A stretch of 64,000 nt of DNA from Mucilaginibacter sp. (lineage in GTDB: Bacteria > Bacteroidota > Bacteroidia > Sphingobacteriales > Sphingobacteriaceae). Position numbers and translations under genes: made by a program. Each line of letters starts with the position of its first letter. Positions within the stretch are counted from its first letter, which is position 1. The notes beneath the pieces were generated by a model. It was not told where the DNA came from. It did no database searches and was given only the letters and a program-made list of their open reading frames with translations. This document shows positions 26,726 through 35,668 of this stretch, piece by piece. The stretch covers positions 27,837 through 91,836 of the forward strand of contig JAUCSE010000060.1 in NCBI GenBank assembly GCA_030445275.1, given 5' to 3'.

Positions 26726-26738
26726 TCTTAAAGAAGTT

Positions 26739-26817
26739 TGTCATCCTGAGGAACGAAGGATCTATTTGCCAACATGCATACTGTTCAATAGATGCTTCAT
26801 TCCGTTCAGCATGACAG
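26739..26817. repeat. Second copy of the TGTCATCCTGAGGAACGAAG palindrome
   Basis: It starts TGTCATCCTGAGGAACGAAG and ends TTCCGTTCAGCATGACA, the inverse orientation of the element at 22968. It lies between the cloverleaf and sixA. Confidence 0.8.
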
Positions 26818-26835
26818 GGTTTTAATACTCACAAC

Positions 26836-27312
26836 TCACCCCTTCGGCGAATCATAAAAAGATAGATGTCCGTCTTCGCTGCTGATGGAGCGCCAATTGT
26901 CGTTATCAAAACTAATGAGTGCAATGGCACAGGTAGGTACATCACGAAATTGCCCGGTGAGGTAATGTAATAGCTGACTTATGCCCGGATTGTGCCCAAC
27001 CAAACCAATAAAATCATGCTCATTCGGCAGGTTATTGATCACCTTTACCAGTGTTTGTTCACTGGCTTCGTATATTTTTTGATCGGTATCTGAGGCGGGT
27101 AAACGCAAATGTTCTGCAAATATTTGAGCTGTGGTCAATGTGCGTAGCGCCGGACTGGTTACTATGATCTCCGGAATCATGGATCGCTTCTGTAAAACGT
27201 TGGCCATGAGTAAAGCATCCTGCATGCCTGATTGCTTTAGGGGGCGTTCAAAATCAACATAACCAGTTTCATGCGTTGCTTTGGCGTGGCGAATTAACAG
27301 GAGTTTCTTCAT
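26836..27312 (-). CDS. sixA: SixA-type phosphohistidine phosphatase
   Basis: 158 residues. The catalytic L-I-R-H-A is at the N-terminus (R8, H9), with P-A-L-R-T-L-T-T-A near residue 55 and the second catalytic His in G-L-V-G-H-N-P-G near 107. The short length fits SixA rather than phosphoglycerate mutases. E. coli SixA removes phosphate from His in phosphorelay or PTS proteins; the target here is unknown. Confidence 0.87.
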   Translation of the reverse strand: MKKLLLIRHAKATHETGYVDFERPLKQSGMQDALLMANVLQKRSMIPEIIVTSPALRTLTTAQIFAEHLRLPASDTDQKIYEASEQTLVKVINNLPNEHDFIGLVGHNPGISQLLHYLTGQFRDVPTCAIALISFDNDNWRSISSEDGHLSFYDSPKG

Positions 27313-27452
27313 GGTAAAAAGACTAAGATTTGATTTGGGATCAGATTACAATATAACAGTAACAATGGTGAATTTCAATTAGTTTTTCATTCTTCTATAA
27401 AAATAATCTGGAGCTAAAATTTGTATAAAATGCTGGCTAGTATTGCCATAGT

Positions 27453-27629
27453 TAACCTGAGTTCAGGATAGGAATTTGAGTATCATATATCAACAAAAAC
27501 CATGTCATTTTGAACGAGGTACGAGGAGAAACTATCGATCAAGAGGTAGTTTCCCCTCACGCCATCACTTTGCCCGTTGCTGTTCGTCGAAATGACATTT
27601 AGAATTTCTTATCCCGAACTCAGGTTATA
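27453..27629. repeat. MITE-like element with terminal inverted repeats
   Basis: The left end TAACCTGAGTTCAGGATAGG (from 27453) is the imperfect complement of the right end CTTATCCCGAACTCAGGTTA (to 27627). Inside is a second palindrome, TGTCATTTTGAACGAGG/GTTCGTCGAAATGACA (about 27504-27598), and an inner GAAACTA/TAGTTTC pair. The right end contains the stop codon of the GT9 gene (27625-27627). No ORF is inside. Confidence 0.75.
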
Positions 27630-28596
27630 ACCATTTATTGGCAAACTGTACAATATTATCTTCGGGCATATCATTCATGCACTTAAAATGCCCGAGCGGA
27701 CATTTTTCTAAACCGAATTTGGAGCAGGGGCGGCATGATAGGTCAACGCCAGCAACCAATACTTCCTTAACCATATAGGGTTGTACACCTAGCAAATCAG
27801 GAACGGTGCCACCCCAAACAGATACAATGGGCTTGTTAAAAGCTTCGGCAATATGGGTTAGGCCGGTATCAAAGCCAATGATGTTTTTAGCTTGTGATAC
27901 CAGGTAAACTGATTCATCGAGCGTGGTAATACCGCATGCATTATATATAGATGCGCCAATTGCATCCGCAATAATTTGGCCATTGGTCTTCACATCATTA
28001 CCTCCCAGTAATACAACAGGAGTGGTAAGCTGCCGGCAAATACTGATAATCTTATCATTAGGCATACGTTTGGTAAAATGTGTTGCCCCAATAACAAAGG
28101 CGACATACCCGCTTTGATGCGATGGCGGCAGCAACTTATTTAGCTGATGCTCGGTTTTAACATAGTAATCAATGGGCTGCCCATCATTAACCACGCCTAA
28201 AGATTTAACTGTTTTAAGGTAGCGATCAACCAGGTGAATGGGGGCTATCAGCTTGAGTTTAAACTTTAAACTGAGCCATTTTTTTATAGGTTGTTTTTTA
28301 TAGGTTGATGCAGGGATACCAGTGCGCAGCTTAATGATGGCCGTACGCAGATTGTTGTGCAGATCAATAATATGATCATACTGTTCGGCTTTTATATCCT
28401 GTATGGTTGCTGATAAAGTGGGTTTTAGTAACAGCAGCTTATCAACGTAAGGGTTGTTGTCGTAAATATATTTAAAGGCAGGTTTGATTAAAAAATGCAC
28501 TTCGGCTCCGGGGATCTGTTTTTTCAGGCAGCGTACAACAGGGGTGGTATAAATAATATCACCCATGGAGCTAAACCGGATCACCAGTATCTTCAT
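27625..28596 (-). CDS. Family 9 glycosyltransferase (ADP-heptose:LPS heptosyltransferase type)
   Basis: About 323 residues from M-K-I-L-V-I-R-F-S-S-M-G-D-I at 28596. An earlier Met at 28635 would overlap hldE2 and adds a Lys/Ser-rich stretch not typical of the family. It has the GT9 N-terminal G-D-I-I-Y-T-T-P, a nucleotide-binding Rossmann half with V-V-L-L-G-G-N-D, and G-F-D-T-G-L-T-H-I-A-E-A near the C-terminus. It probably adds heptose to the LPS core, since the ADP-heptose genes run directly into it 4 bases away. Its stop codon lies in a repeat. Confidence 0.9.
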   Translation of the reverse strand: MKILVIRFSSMGDIIYTTPVVRCLKKQIPGAEVHFLIKPAFKYIYDNNPYVDKLLLLKPTLSATIQDIKAEQYDHIIDLHNNLRTAIIKLRTGIPASTYKKQPIKKWLSLKFKLKLIAPIHLVDRYLKTVKSLGVVNDGQPIDYYVKTEHQLNKLLPPSHQSGYVAFVIGATHFTKRMPNDKIISICRQLTTPVVLLGGNDVKTNGQIIADAIGASIYNACGITTLDESVYLVSQAKNIIGFDTGLTHIAEAFNKPIVSVWGGTVPDLLGVQPYMVKEVLVAGVDLSCRPCSKFGLEKCPLGHFKCMNDMPEDNIVQFANKWL

Positions 28597-28600
28597 CTTT

Positions 28601-29110
28601 TTACTTTCCGGGGATTTGGTTCCTGATTTTTTCAATGATGGAGGTTGATGAATAGCCTTCTACAAAATTGATCGTTTTTACCTCACCACCATTAGCTATA
28701 ACTTCCTGAGCGCCAACTATGTTTTCTACGGAGTAATCGGCACCTTTTACCAGTATATCGGGCAGTAGTGTATTGATCAGTTTTAAGGGTGTATCATCTT
28801 CAAAAACCACTATGGCATCAACAAAAAACAAGGCAGCCAGTATAGCGGCACGGCTGCTCTGGTCATTAACCGGCCTGCTTTCGCCTTTGATACGTTTAAC
28901 TGAGCTATCGGCATTTAATCCGATAATGAGTTTATCGCCCAGTTCGGCAGCTTTGGCCAGGTAAGTAATATGACCAATATGCAGCAGATCGAACACGCCA
29001 TTGGTAAAAACTACCTTTTTACCCTCGCTTTGCCAGTTTTGTAACTGTTTTTGGAGCGATGGAAGGTCGGTTATTTTATCAGTAAGAATTTTTTCGAGGT
29101 CGATTCTCAT
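28601..29110 (-). CDS. hldE2: Heptose 1-phosphate adenylyltransferase (HldE C-terminal half as a separate gene)
   Basis: 169 residues from M-R-I-D-L-E-K-I-L at 29110. It has the cytidylyltransferase-like V-F-T-N-G-V-F-D-L-L-H-I-G-H near residue 38 and R-x-x-x-I, and makes ADP-heptose from heptose 1-phosphate. An upstream start at 29170 is open, but its first codons lie inside the 29123-29185 palindrome, so the later ATG is better. It sits between gmhA and the GT9 gene. Confidence 0.94.
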   Translation of the reverse strand: MRIDLEKILTDKITDLPSLQKQLQNWQSEGKKVVFTNGVFDLLHIGHITYLAKAAELGDKLIIGLNADSSVKRIKGESRPVNDQSSRAAILAALFFVDAIVVFEDDTPLKLINTLLPDILVKGADYSVENIVGAQEVIANGGEVKTINFVEGYSSTSIIEKIRNQIPGK

Positions 29111-29122
29111 GCAATCTTTATT

Positions 29123-29185
29123 GTAGAGACGCATCACATGCGTCTCCTTTCTTATTAAAAAGAGACGCATGTGATGCGTCTCTAC
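29123..29185. repeat. Double palindrome between hldE2 and gmhA
   Basis: Two 24-bp arms (29123-29146 and 29162-29185) are perfect complements with a 15-base loop. Each arm is itself a hairpin, GAGACGCAT-CAC-ATGCGTCTC. So it can fold either as one long stem or as two stems. It sits inside the heptose operon, in the hldE2 leader. Confidence 0.93.
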
Positions 29186-29194
29186 GATTTTTTA

Positions 29195-29752
29195 TCAATC
29201 AAACAAATCATCAACGGCCTTACAAAGTATGTGGCCTATTAATATGTGCATTTCCTGTATACGGGCGGTAATATCTGATGGTACGATGATGTTCAGTTCG
29301 CAAATTCCGTTCATTTTGCCGCCATCGCGGCCCGATAAGCCGAGGGTTTTACATTTAAATTTGGTGGCTGCTTCAAAGGCATTTAATATACCGGGACTAT
29401 TGCCGCTGGTTGATATACCTATAAACAGATCACCGGGCTGAGCAAACGCTTCTACCTGGCGCGAAAATACATGCTCGTAACCATAATCATTTGCAATTGC
29501 GGTAAGGGCCGATGTATCAACAGTTAGGGCAATACCAGGCAGTGCTTTACGGTTTTTAACAAAACGGCCGCTTAGTTCGGCAGCTATGTGTTGTGCATCA
29601 GCCGCACTGCCACCGTTGCCTGCCAGCAAAACCTTATTACCGCTTTTTATAGTAGAGGTGATCATTTCACAGGCAGTTTCAATATCGCCGGTAAGCGTAT
29701 CAATTACCCGTTGTATAATGTTTTGATGATCTTTAAGTTCGTCTAAAATCAT
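29195..29752 (-). CDS. gmhA: Sedoheptulose 7-phosphate isomerase
   Basis: 185 residues, a SIS-domain protein with L-A-G-N-G-G-S-A-A-D-A-Q-H near residue 45, I-S-T-S-G-N-S-P-G near 112, and Q-E-M-H-I-L-I-G-H near 165 with the catalytic Glu and His. It makes D-glycero-D-manno-heptose 7-phosphate, the first step of ADP-heptose synthesis. It lies between hldE1 and hldE2. Confidence 0.96.
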   Translation of the reverse strand: MILDELKDHQNIIQRVIDTLTGDIETACEMITSTIKSGNKVLLAGNGGSAADAQHIAAELSGRFVKNRKALPGIALTVDTSALTAIANDYGYEHVFSRQVEAFAQPGDLFIGISTSGNSPGILNAFEAATKFKCKTLGLSGRDGGKMNGICELNIIVPSDITARIQEMHILIGHILCKAVDDLFD

Positions 29753-29864
29753 TTTTAGTTTTGTGTTATGAGTATTGAGTTATAAAATCCTTATCGCTAA
29801 TCCTCAGTCCTTAATCTTTCGTCTTTTCTCTGATTATCGGCTTTCAGCCTTAAGCTTTCGACTT

Positions 29865-30842
29865 TTAGCTTCTTTCAATATCATTAATTATTTCGTCAAT
29901 AGTGGTAGTGGCGCTACCTATGTGGCGTATTACAATTGCGGCAGCATGATTAGCCACTTCACAGGCCTCTTCAATAGTTAAACCTGCTGCAATAAAATAG
30001 GCTATGGTGGCCAATACGGTATCGCCGGCACCGGTTACATCAAAAACCTCGGTAGCTTTTACCGGTAATAATTTGTGCGTCGACTCACTTAATATCACCA
30101 TACCCTCCTCTGATAGAGTTACCACCAGATATTCAGTTCCGGTTTGTTCAAAAATAACCTTGGCGGCATGTTGTAAGCTTTCAATTGAGTTTATTTTCTC
30201 GGTTTTAGCGGCTTCGGCCAATTCCTTACGGTTGGGCTTTATAATATAAGCGCCTTTATATTTTGCATAATTTAATCCTTTAGGATCAATTACTACCTTT
30301 TTATTCTGCTTATTTGCTTCGGTTATAAGCTGTTGTGTTAATGATGGGGAAAATAGTCCCTTATTATAGTCAGACAATAACACGATATCAGCTTTTGCCA
30401 TATAACCGCTAAGCTTATTGATCAGTTCATCAGCAATAACGGCCGATACCTCATCGGTAGTTTCCCTGTCAATCCTTACCAATTGATGGCTGCCCGCCAA
30501 AACGCGGGTTTTAACCGTTGTAGGGCGGCTATCGTCTTTAATAATGGTATGGGTTTCAACACCTTCATTAGTTAGTATTTCAATGATCTGAGTGCCAGCG
30601 GTATCATTACCTATTATACCCGCTACCGTTACCTTTGCACCCAATGCTACCAGGTTTTGCACTACGTTACCGGCGCCGCCAAGTGTAACAGATTCGTTTT
30701 TTACATTTACGATAGGCACCGGCGCTTCGGGCGATAAGCGACTGGCGCTTCCTACTATATAATGGTCAATCATCAGATCGCCTATAACCAGTATAGCTGG
30801 TTTTTTACTTGACGATTGTATGGAACGTATTTTATTTATCAT
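29865..30842 (-). CDS. hldE1: Heptose 7-phosphate kinase (HldE N-terminal half as a separate gene)
   Basis: 325 residues of the PfkB/ribokinase fold. It has G-D-L-M-I-D-H-Y near residue 22, L-G-G-A-G-N-V near 55, I-D-P-K-G near 190, and the catalytic D-V-T-G-A-G-D-T near 270. It phosphorylates heptose 7-phosphate at position 1. It is the first gene of hldE1-gmhA-hldE2-GT9. The phosphatase gmhB is not in the window. Confidence 0.95.
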   Translation of the reverse strand: MINKIRSIQSSSKKPAILVIGDLMIDHYIVGSASRLSPEAPVPIVNVKNESVTLGGAGNVVQNLVALGAKVTVAGIIGNDTAGTQIIEILTNEGVETHTIIKDDSRPTTVKTRVLAGSHQLVRIDRETTDEVSAVIADELINKLSGYMAKADIVLLSDYNKGLFSPSLTQQLITEANKQNKKVVIDPKGLNYAKYKGAYIIKPNRKELAEAAKTEKINSIESLQHAAKVIFEQTGTEYLVVTLSEEGMVILSESTHKLLPVKATEVFDVTGAGDTVLATIAYFIAAGLTIEEACEVANHAAAIVIRHIGSATTTIDEIINDIERS

Positions 30843-30844
30843 TT

Positions 30845-30968
30845 ATATTTAGTCATTAGGGCATTAGTCATTAAGGCATTGAATCAATGTTCTTTTTTCC
30901 TTAAATCCTTTGTCCCTTTATCTTTTATCTCCAAGTCCTTTGTCCTTGCTCCCAAAATCCTTGCTCTC
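30845..30968. repeat. CATTAGTCATT and CCTTTGTCC phrase repeats
   Basis: TTAGTCATTAGGGCATTAGT and CATTAAGGCATTG (30848-30882) are followed by many AAATCCTTTGTCC-like units (30895-30965). The complement of the second phrase fills 48850-48940 elsewhere. It lies between polX and hldE1. Confidence 0.6.
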
Positions 30969-32654
30969 TCAGGCCTTTACTGCCGACTTTTTTTTGTTGA
31001 ACACCTTTGTAATATCCTGTAAAGATAACGCGTTAAGGCACATTTCCTTATATAAACCACCTTTGCGGGCTGCTAATACGCCGAAACGCATATCTAAAAA
31101 TCCCTCCACGCGATGAGCATCGGGGTTAATAGATAGCCAAACACCTTTTTCTAAGGCATACTGGTGCCAACGCCAGTCAAGGTCAAGCCTTAGCGGATTA
31201 GCGTTAATTTCGATCACTACATTATTGGCCGCACAGGCATCAATTACCTTTTTATAATTGATGGGATAACCACCGCGGCTTAATAACAGCCTACCGGTAG
31301 GGTGACCCAATATGGTAGTGTACGGGTTTTCAATGGCGGTGATGAGCCTTGAGGTGGCTTTCTCCTCGTCCATTTTTAATATGGAGTGTACAGATGCCAC
31401 GATGAAATCAAATTTTTGCAATATCTCATCTGGATAATCCAATGAACCATCATACAAAATATCCGACTCAATACCTTTAAATATATGAAAGCCATCCAGT
31501 TTTTTATTCAGATGGTCAATTTCTTCCTGCTGCTGTAATACCTGCTCAATGCTTAGCCCTTTGGCATAAAACGCGCTCTTGCTATGATCGCACATGCCCA
31601 GGTATTCCAGTTTTAGGTTATCGCGGCAGTACAGCGCCATTTCTTCAACGGTGTTTACGCCATCGCTCCAGGTACTGTGATTGTGCAGACTGCCTTTCAG
31701 ATCATGCTGATTGATCAGTATTGGTAATGTGTTATTTTCGGCCCTTTCAATAAAGGTAGCGCCCTCGCGCAGCTCAGGTGGCATCCAGGCGAGACCGGCT
31801 TTTTTATAAATCAATTCTTCGTTATCTGGCTGATCAAGCGGTACGTTGATGCGCTCTAACACGGCCTGAACATGCTCTTCTGTACCGGTGTTAGTAAATA
31901 GCTCCGTAAAATAATCAGCCTTATCAACACAAATAATATCAACCAGCAAACCGTTTTTTAATTCGCCTGATACGTGGTTTTCGTTTAATGATACATTGTT
32001 CAGGATTTCAGATTCTGACAGGGCTTTATACGCCACTTCCTGGTTAATACTACCCACCACAATCACAATTTCGGTAATGATCTCACTTAGTCTGCGAAAC
32101 TCGCCCGCGAAATGTTTCAAGGCATCAGGGAAAATGGATTTTATTTCGTCCATCAGCTCATTGGCCTCTTTTTCAACCTGTGCATAAAGAAACTTACCAT
32201 TGCTGGCCATCCTGAATTCGATGGCTTTGCGTATCTCTTCCTGGGTTTTAAGGCCAAAACCTTTAGCCTCAATGAGGCGGTTTTCGTTACAGGCGTAAAA
32301 AAGTTCGCCGGTGTTTTCAATACCCAACTCGCGCCAAATAATGGCCACTTTTTTAGGACCGATGCCTTTAATACCCATCATTTCCACTACACCAGCGGGG
32401 GTATTGGCCAGCAATTCGTCCATTTCGGCAATGGTACCGGTTTGAAAAAGCTCGATGATTTTACCGGCGATGCTTTTGCCAATGCCATCCACTTTTTCTA
32501 ATTCGGCCAGCGTTTTACCGGCAATAGGGAAAGGCAGCTTATCAACCTTAAAAGCAGCATTAGCTATCGACTTTATTTTAAACGGATTAACCTCATGTAG
32601 TTCCATGAGTTGCGATAGTAAGCGAAGCGTGCGGGCTATGGGTTTATTTTCCAT
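30969..32654 (-). CDS. polX: PolX-type DNA polymerase/3'-5' exonuclease with PHP domain
   Basis: 561 residues from M-E-N-K-P-I-A-R at 32654; the upstream extension to 32732 is not family-like. The N-terminal 8-kDa and HhH part has V-D-G-I-G-K-S-I-A-G-K-I and I-K-G-I-G-P-K-K. The palm follows (about 110-310). The C-terminal PHP domain starts L-H-N-H-S-T-W-S-D-G near residue 325, with C-D-H-S-K and G-H-P-T-G later. Bacterial PolX fills gaps in base-excision repair and the PHP part is an exonuclease. The palm's catalytic Asp triad is not obvious, so polymerase activity is uncertain. Confidence 0.9.
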   Translation of the reverse strand: MENKPIARTLRLLSQLMELHEVNPFKIKSIANAAFKVDKLPFPIAGKTLAELEKVDGIGKSIAGKIIELFQTGTIAEMDELLANTPAGVVEMMGIKGIGPKKVAIIWRELGIENTGELFYACNENRLIEAKGFGLKTQEEIRKAIEFRMASNGKFLYAQVEKEANELMDEIKSIFPDALKHFAGEFRRLSEIITEIVIVVGSINQEVAYKALSESEILNNVSLNENHVSGELKNGLLVDIICVDKADYFTELFTNTGTEEHVQAVLERINVPLDQPDNEELIYKKAGLAWMPPELREGATFIERAENNTLPILINQHDLKGSLHNHSTWSDGVNTVEEMALYCRDNLKLEYLGMCDHSKSAFYAKGLSIEQVLQQQEEIDHLNKKLDGFHIFKGIESDILYDGSLDYPDEILQKFDFIVASVHSILKMDEEKATSRLITAIENPYTTILGHPTGRLLLSRGGYPINYKKVIDACAANNVVIEINANPLRLDLDWRWHQYALEKGVWLSINPDAHRVEGFLDMRFGVLAARKGGLYKEMCLNALSLQDITKVFNKKKSAVKA

Positions 32655-33094
32655 AATGATATTGAGGCCGTAAAAATACAAAAAGCCATTGGAAAGATGG
32701 GTGGGGTGGAAGGTTTGTTTTTTTGAGGGCAACTGTTTTTTGAATAGGGGGATTTGTTTGATGAGCGGGATTGATAGTTGCTTTTAAAAGATCTATGTTT
32801 TTAGGATCTTAATTTAGGATTTAGAGTTTAGGATTTGGTATTTAGAGTTTTTTAATCATTTAGCGTTTCCATGCAGGTCAGGCTTTCCGTTAATACTTCT
32901 GTAGGCCTTAGGCGCGGGGCCGGTATCCGCTGCAATCCTTAACCCGATTGTCTGAATTAGAATTTATAGCATTTTTCACAAATTAATTTTTATCAGTGTT
33001 CAATAGGGCTTCGCTATTTTAAAATTGACAGAATAAGAGGTATTTGTTACCGCAGGCATTCCACTTGTGGTTATTATACTAAGTACACTTTTCT
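32655..33094. other. Gene-free stretch with direct repeats
   Basis: About 32805-32855 holds direct copies of TAGGATTTAGAGTTTAGGATT. Around 32875-32945 is a GC-richer block (GGCGCGGGGCCGGTATCCGC), possibly a degraded mobile fragment. The rest is AT-rich. I see no gene, promoter or terminator that I can support. Confidence 0.5.
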
Positions 33095-34231
33095 CTAATC
33101 TCTTGAAGGAATAAATGTAAATCGTCTTTTTAGTCGCAAAAAGGGTTTTTCAAAAAAACGGTATGAAAGCATAGAGGTAGTTATTGCGGCTATAAAAGCA
33201 ATTAAAAAGCCAACATTGTTTCTCCATTCATACAAACCAATCATTTTACTAAAAGCGGCCAATTCATCTTTAAATACAACATATACCAAAAAGAACATCG
33301 TAATGTGAAAAACATACAATCCATAAGATATGCGACCAAGATATACAAAAGCGGAGGGAAGGTGTTTGGTAGAAGTTCCATACAATGATAGGAAAAAGAG
33401 CAATATTCCAATAAGTACTAAAAGCCAACCCGCAATAGCTTCCGGAATATTTGACAGGTGAGGAGCATCTGCATTAATTTTGAAAACGATTGATGCCATT
33501 AGCCAGCATAACAACCCTCCGATGAATCCCGAAATTCGTACTGCAACAGGCCAATTGGGTTGCCAGCCTTTTAAATAAATGGAGAGAAGTATTCCTGCTG
33601 CAAAAAACTGAAATTGCACAAAGCTATTTGTCCATTCACCAGTAAATCCTGTCGTAGGATGTTGGGCATAGCTGATTATGGTTAAATATGCCATTGCAAT
33701 AGCAAGAAAAGAAAAAATCTTTAATCCTCGCTTTCCTCCATAAAATGCCAGCAATGGAATTAAAATATAAAGTTGTTCTTCTACCGAAATGCTCCAAAGC
33801 GGGTTTATAGGGTAACACGAAAGCCAATCATGAAAGGTTATATACCAGTTACCCGAGAAAAAGCTGAATACAAACTGCACTTTCGGAGGGATATGCCCAA
33901 ATTTGTCAGAAAGAGATGTTAGCAAAACCATTCCGAAGAAGAAAGTAAAATATAATGGCCAAATTCGAAGAATTCGTCTAATATAGAATGACTTTATGCT
34001 AATCTTGCCGTACAACTCTTGCTCCTTTGTAAGTAATTCCGTTATTAAAAATGCACTAAGGAAAAAGAAAAGTGGCACGCCAAAAACGCCTACCAAGCTG
34101 ATATGGTATGCCCAGTAATACTTAGTTGGGTTAATGGGAGCAAGATCCATCCGGTGTGTGAAGAATACAAAGAGAAATGCACAAAAGCGCAGTAAATCCA
34201 GTTCAGGTTTGTAATATCTTTTTGCTTCCAT
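33095..34231 (-). CDS. Acyltransferase 3 family membrane protein (OafA type)
   Basis: 378 residues with about ten membrane helices. It begins with the family pattern L-D-L-L-R-F-C-A-F-L-F-V-F-F-T-H-R, which holds the conserved Arg and His, and S-V-E-E-Q-L-Y-I-L-I-P at about residue 148 is also typical. Such proteins add acetyl or similar groups to surface sugars. The gene is more AT-rich than its neighbours and has no operon partner, which hints at acquisition by transfer. The acceptor is unknown. Confidence 0.9.
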   Translation of the reverse strand: MEAKRYYKPELDLLRFCAFLFVFFTHRMDLAPINPTKYYWAYHISLVGVFGVPLFFFLSAFLITELLTKEQELYGKISIKSFYIRRILRIWPLYFTFFFGMVLLTSLSDKFGHIPPKVQFVFSFFSGNWYITFHDWLSCYPINPLWSISVEEQLYILIPLLAFYGGKRGLKIFSFLAIAMAYLTIISYAQHPTTGFTGEWTNSFVQFQFFAAGILLSIYLKGWQPNWPVAVRISGFIGGLLCWLMASIVFKINADAPHLSNIPEAIAGWLLVLIGILLFFLSLYGTSTKHLPSAFVYLGRISYGLYVFHITMFFLVYVVFKDELAAFSKMIGLYEWRNNVGFLIAFIAAITTSMLSYRFFEKPFLRLKRRFTFIPSRD

Positions 34232-34282
34232 ATGTAAGCTTTCAGTTCGTGATCGGTGTTATCGCCGCACCACTAAAATAAA

Positions 34283-34308
34283 AAAAGCTGCCTATACAAG
34301 CAGCTTTT
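34283..34308 (-). terminator. Terminator after the beta-propeller lipoprotein gene
   Basis: Stem AAAAGCTGC/GCAGCTTTT with an 8-base loop, followed on the minus strand by a T run. Almost the same hairpin follows sppA at 35619. Confidence 0.8.
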
Positions 34309-34369
34309 GTATAAAAATATAAACTGGAAAGTTGTATATTTTATAATTTATCAGGACAGCATCATGTGA

Positions 34370-35494
34370 TCAATTTCCATTAACCACGAGCGCTTTTGAG
34401 GTTGTTATACTATTTGGAAGGGGAAATTTCCAGCTTTCGTTACCAGAGCTGGCATCCAGTGCGTAAAAGAAACTTGTACCGCCACCACCAGTAAATACTT
34501 TTCCGTTTGCAACGGTAGGTATAGCTCCGTTAGCCAGGATTGGTTTTTTCCAGCTCTCTTTGCCTGTTGTGGCATCAACAGCATACACATTTCCATCATC
34601 GCTGTTTATAAATATTTTTCCACTGGCATAAGCCGGTCCTGATGTAAAACCCTGATTATCGAGTCCTTTCCATATCTGGGTACCATCACTTTCTTTTATG
34701 GCATATAAACTTCCTGGCGTGTTAATATCGCCGAAATTATACCAGCTTGCAAAGTAAATTACCCCATTGTTAATTACTGGTATTGATTGCTCTAATGAAA
34801 CACCATCAGTATTAAACCGCCATTTTAATTGACCGTTACCAGCATCTACAGCACTTAAATAACCGTTTCTTGAGCCTATAAATACAACACCATTTGAAAT
34901 TACAGGGCTTGATTTAACTATTACACCCCCGGTATTATATTGCCATTTTAAATTTCCGGTTATAGCATCAAGCGCATAAAGGTTTCCATCAGCACTGCCA
35001 ATATATACAATACCATTTGCAACAGCCGGACTTGAATCAATATTTTGAGTGGTTTGATATTTCCATTTCAGGTTACCTGATACAGCATCTACAGCATATA
35101 TAAAATGATCATCGCTGCCAAAATACGCAATGCCATTAACTACCGCCGGGCTTGATATCACCGTGCTTGCAGTAGCAAACTTCCACTTTAATTTACCTGC
35201 TGTATCAAGGGCATAAAGATTATGATCAACATTGGTTGAGTATAATATACCATTTACCAACACTGGTGTTGAATAAGAGAAATTACCGCCTGATTTATAT
35301 TGCCAGATTAAAGTGCCATCCTTGCCATTAAGTGCATAAAAGTTATTATCCTGTCCACCAAAATAAATGATGCTTTTTTGACCAGCAGGTGGATTGTTAG
35401 GGTCCTTTTTGCAGGATATGGTAAAGGAGATCAACAATAATAAAATGGAAAGATTAAAAAGATGCTTGTTTAAAGGTAAGGTAAAGGTTTTCAT
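34370..35494 (-). CDS. PQQ-like beta-propeller lipoprotein
   Basis: 374 residues with a lipoprotein signal peptide: hydrophobic core about 13-26 and lipobox I-S-C at about residue 28. The mature part is seven or eight repeats of about 40 residues with Y-A-L-D-x-x-x-G-x-x-x-W-K/Q and V-x-N-G-x-x-Y/F-x-G-S, the PQQ/BamB-type blade. No PQQ ligand set or catalytic residue is visible. It may bind other envelope proteins or polysaccharides. BamB itself works with BamA, but no bam gene is near. Confidence 0.85.
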   Translation of the reverse strand: MKTFTLPLNKHLFNLSILLLLISFTISCKKDPNNPPAGQKSIIYFGGQDNNFYALNGKDGTLIWQYKSGGNFSYSTPVLVNGILYSTNVDHNLYALDTAGKLKWKFATASTVISSPAVVNGIAYFGSDDHFIYAVDAVSGNLKWKYQTTQNIDSSPAVANGIVYIGSADGNLYALDAITGNLKWQYNTGGVIVKSSPVISNGVVFIGSRNGYLSAVDAGNGQLKWRFNTDGVSLEQSIPVINNGVIYFASWYNFGDINTPGSLYAIKESDGTQIWKGLDNQGFTSGPAYASGKIFINSDDGNVYAVDATTGKESWKKPILANGAIPTVANGKVFTGGGGTSFFYALDASSGNESWKFPLPNSITTSKALVVNGN

Positions 35495-35618
35495 TTGGTT
35501 AGAGGTTGTGTTTAAGAAAAACTATTAATTTAGTAATATATTATATTTATTAAATAATATAGTTATGATGATAACTATGGACAGGCAATAATTTAAAAGG
35601 TTTAATCCTTAAAAATAA

Positions 35619-35644
35619 AAAAGCTGCCCATACAAGCAGCTTTT
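35619..35644 (-). terminator. Terminator of sppA
   Basis: Stem AAAAGCTGC/GCAGCTTTT with loop CCATACAA and a T run on the minus strand. It differs from the 34283 hairpin only in the loop. Confidence 0.85.
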
Positions 35645-35668
35645 CAATCAAAATATAAACGGGAAAAC

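Noticed and set aside
28597..28635. Earlier start for the GT9 gene
   Set aside because: It would overlap hldE2 and adds a Lys/Ser-rich stretch before the usual M-K-I-L start.
29111..29170. Earlier start for hldE2
   Set aside because: The first codons come from the double palindrome, so the open frame is accidental.
32655..32732. Longer N-terminus for PolX
   Set aside because: The added residues are not seen in PolX proteins and an ATG at 32654 fits the family length.
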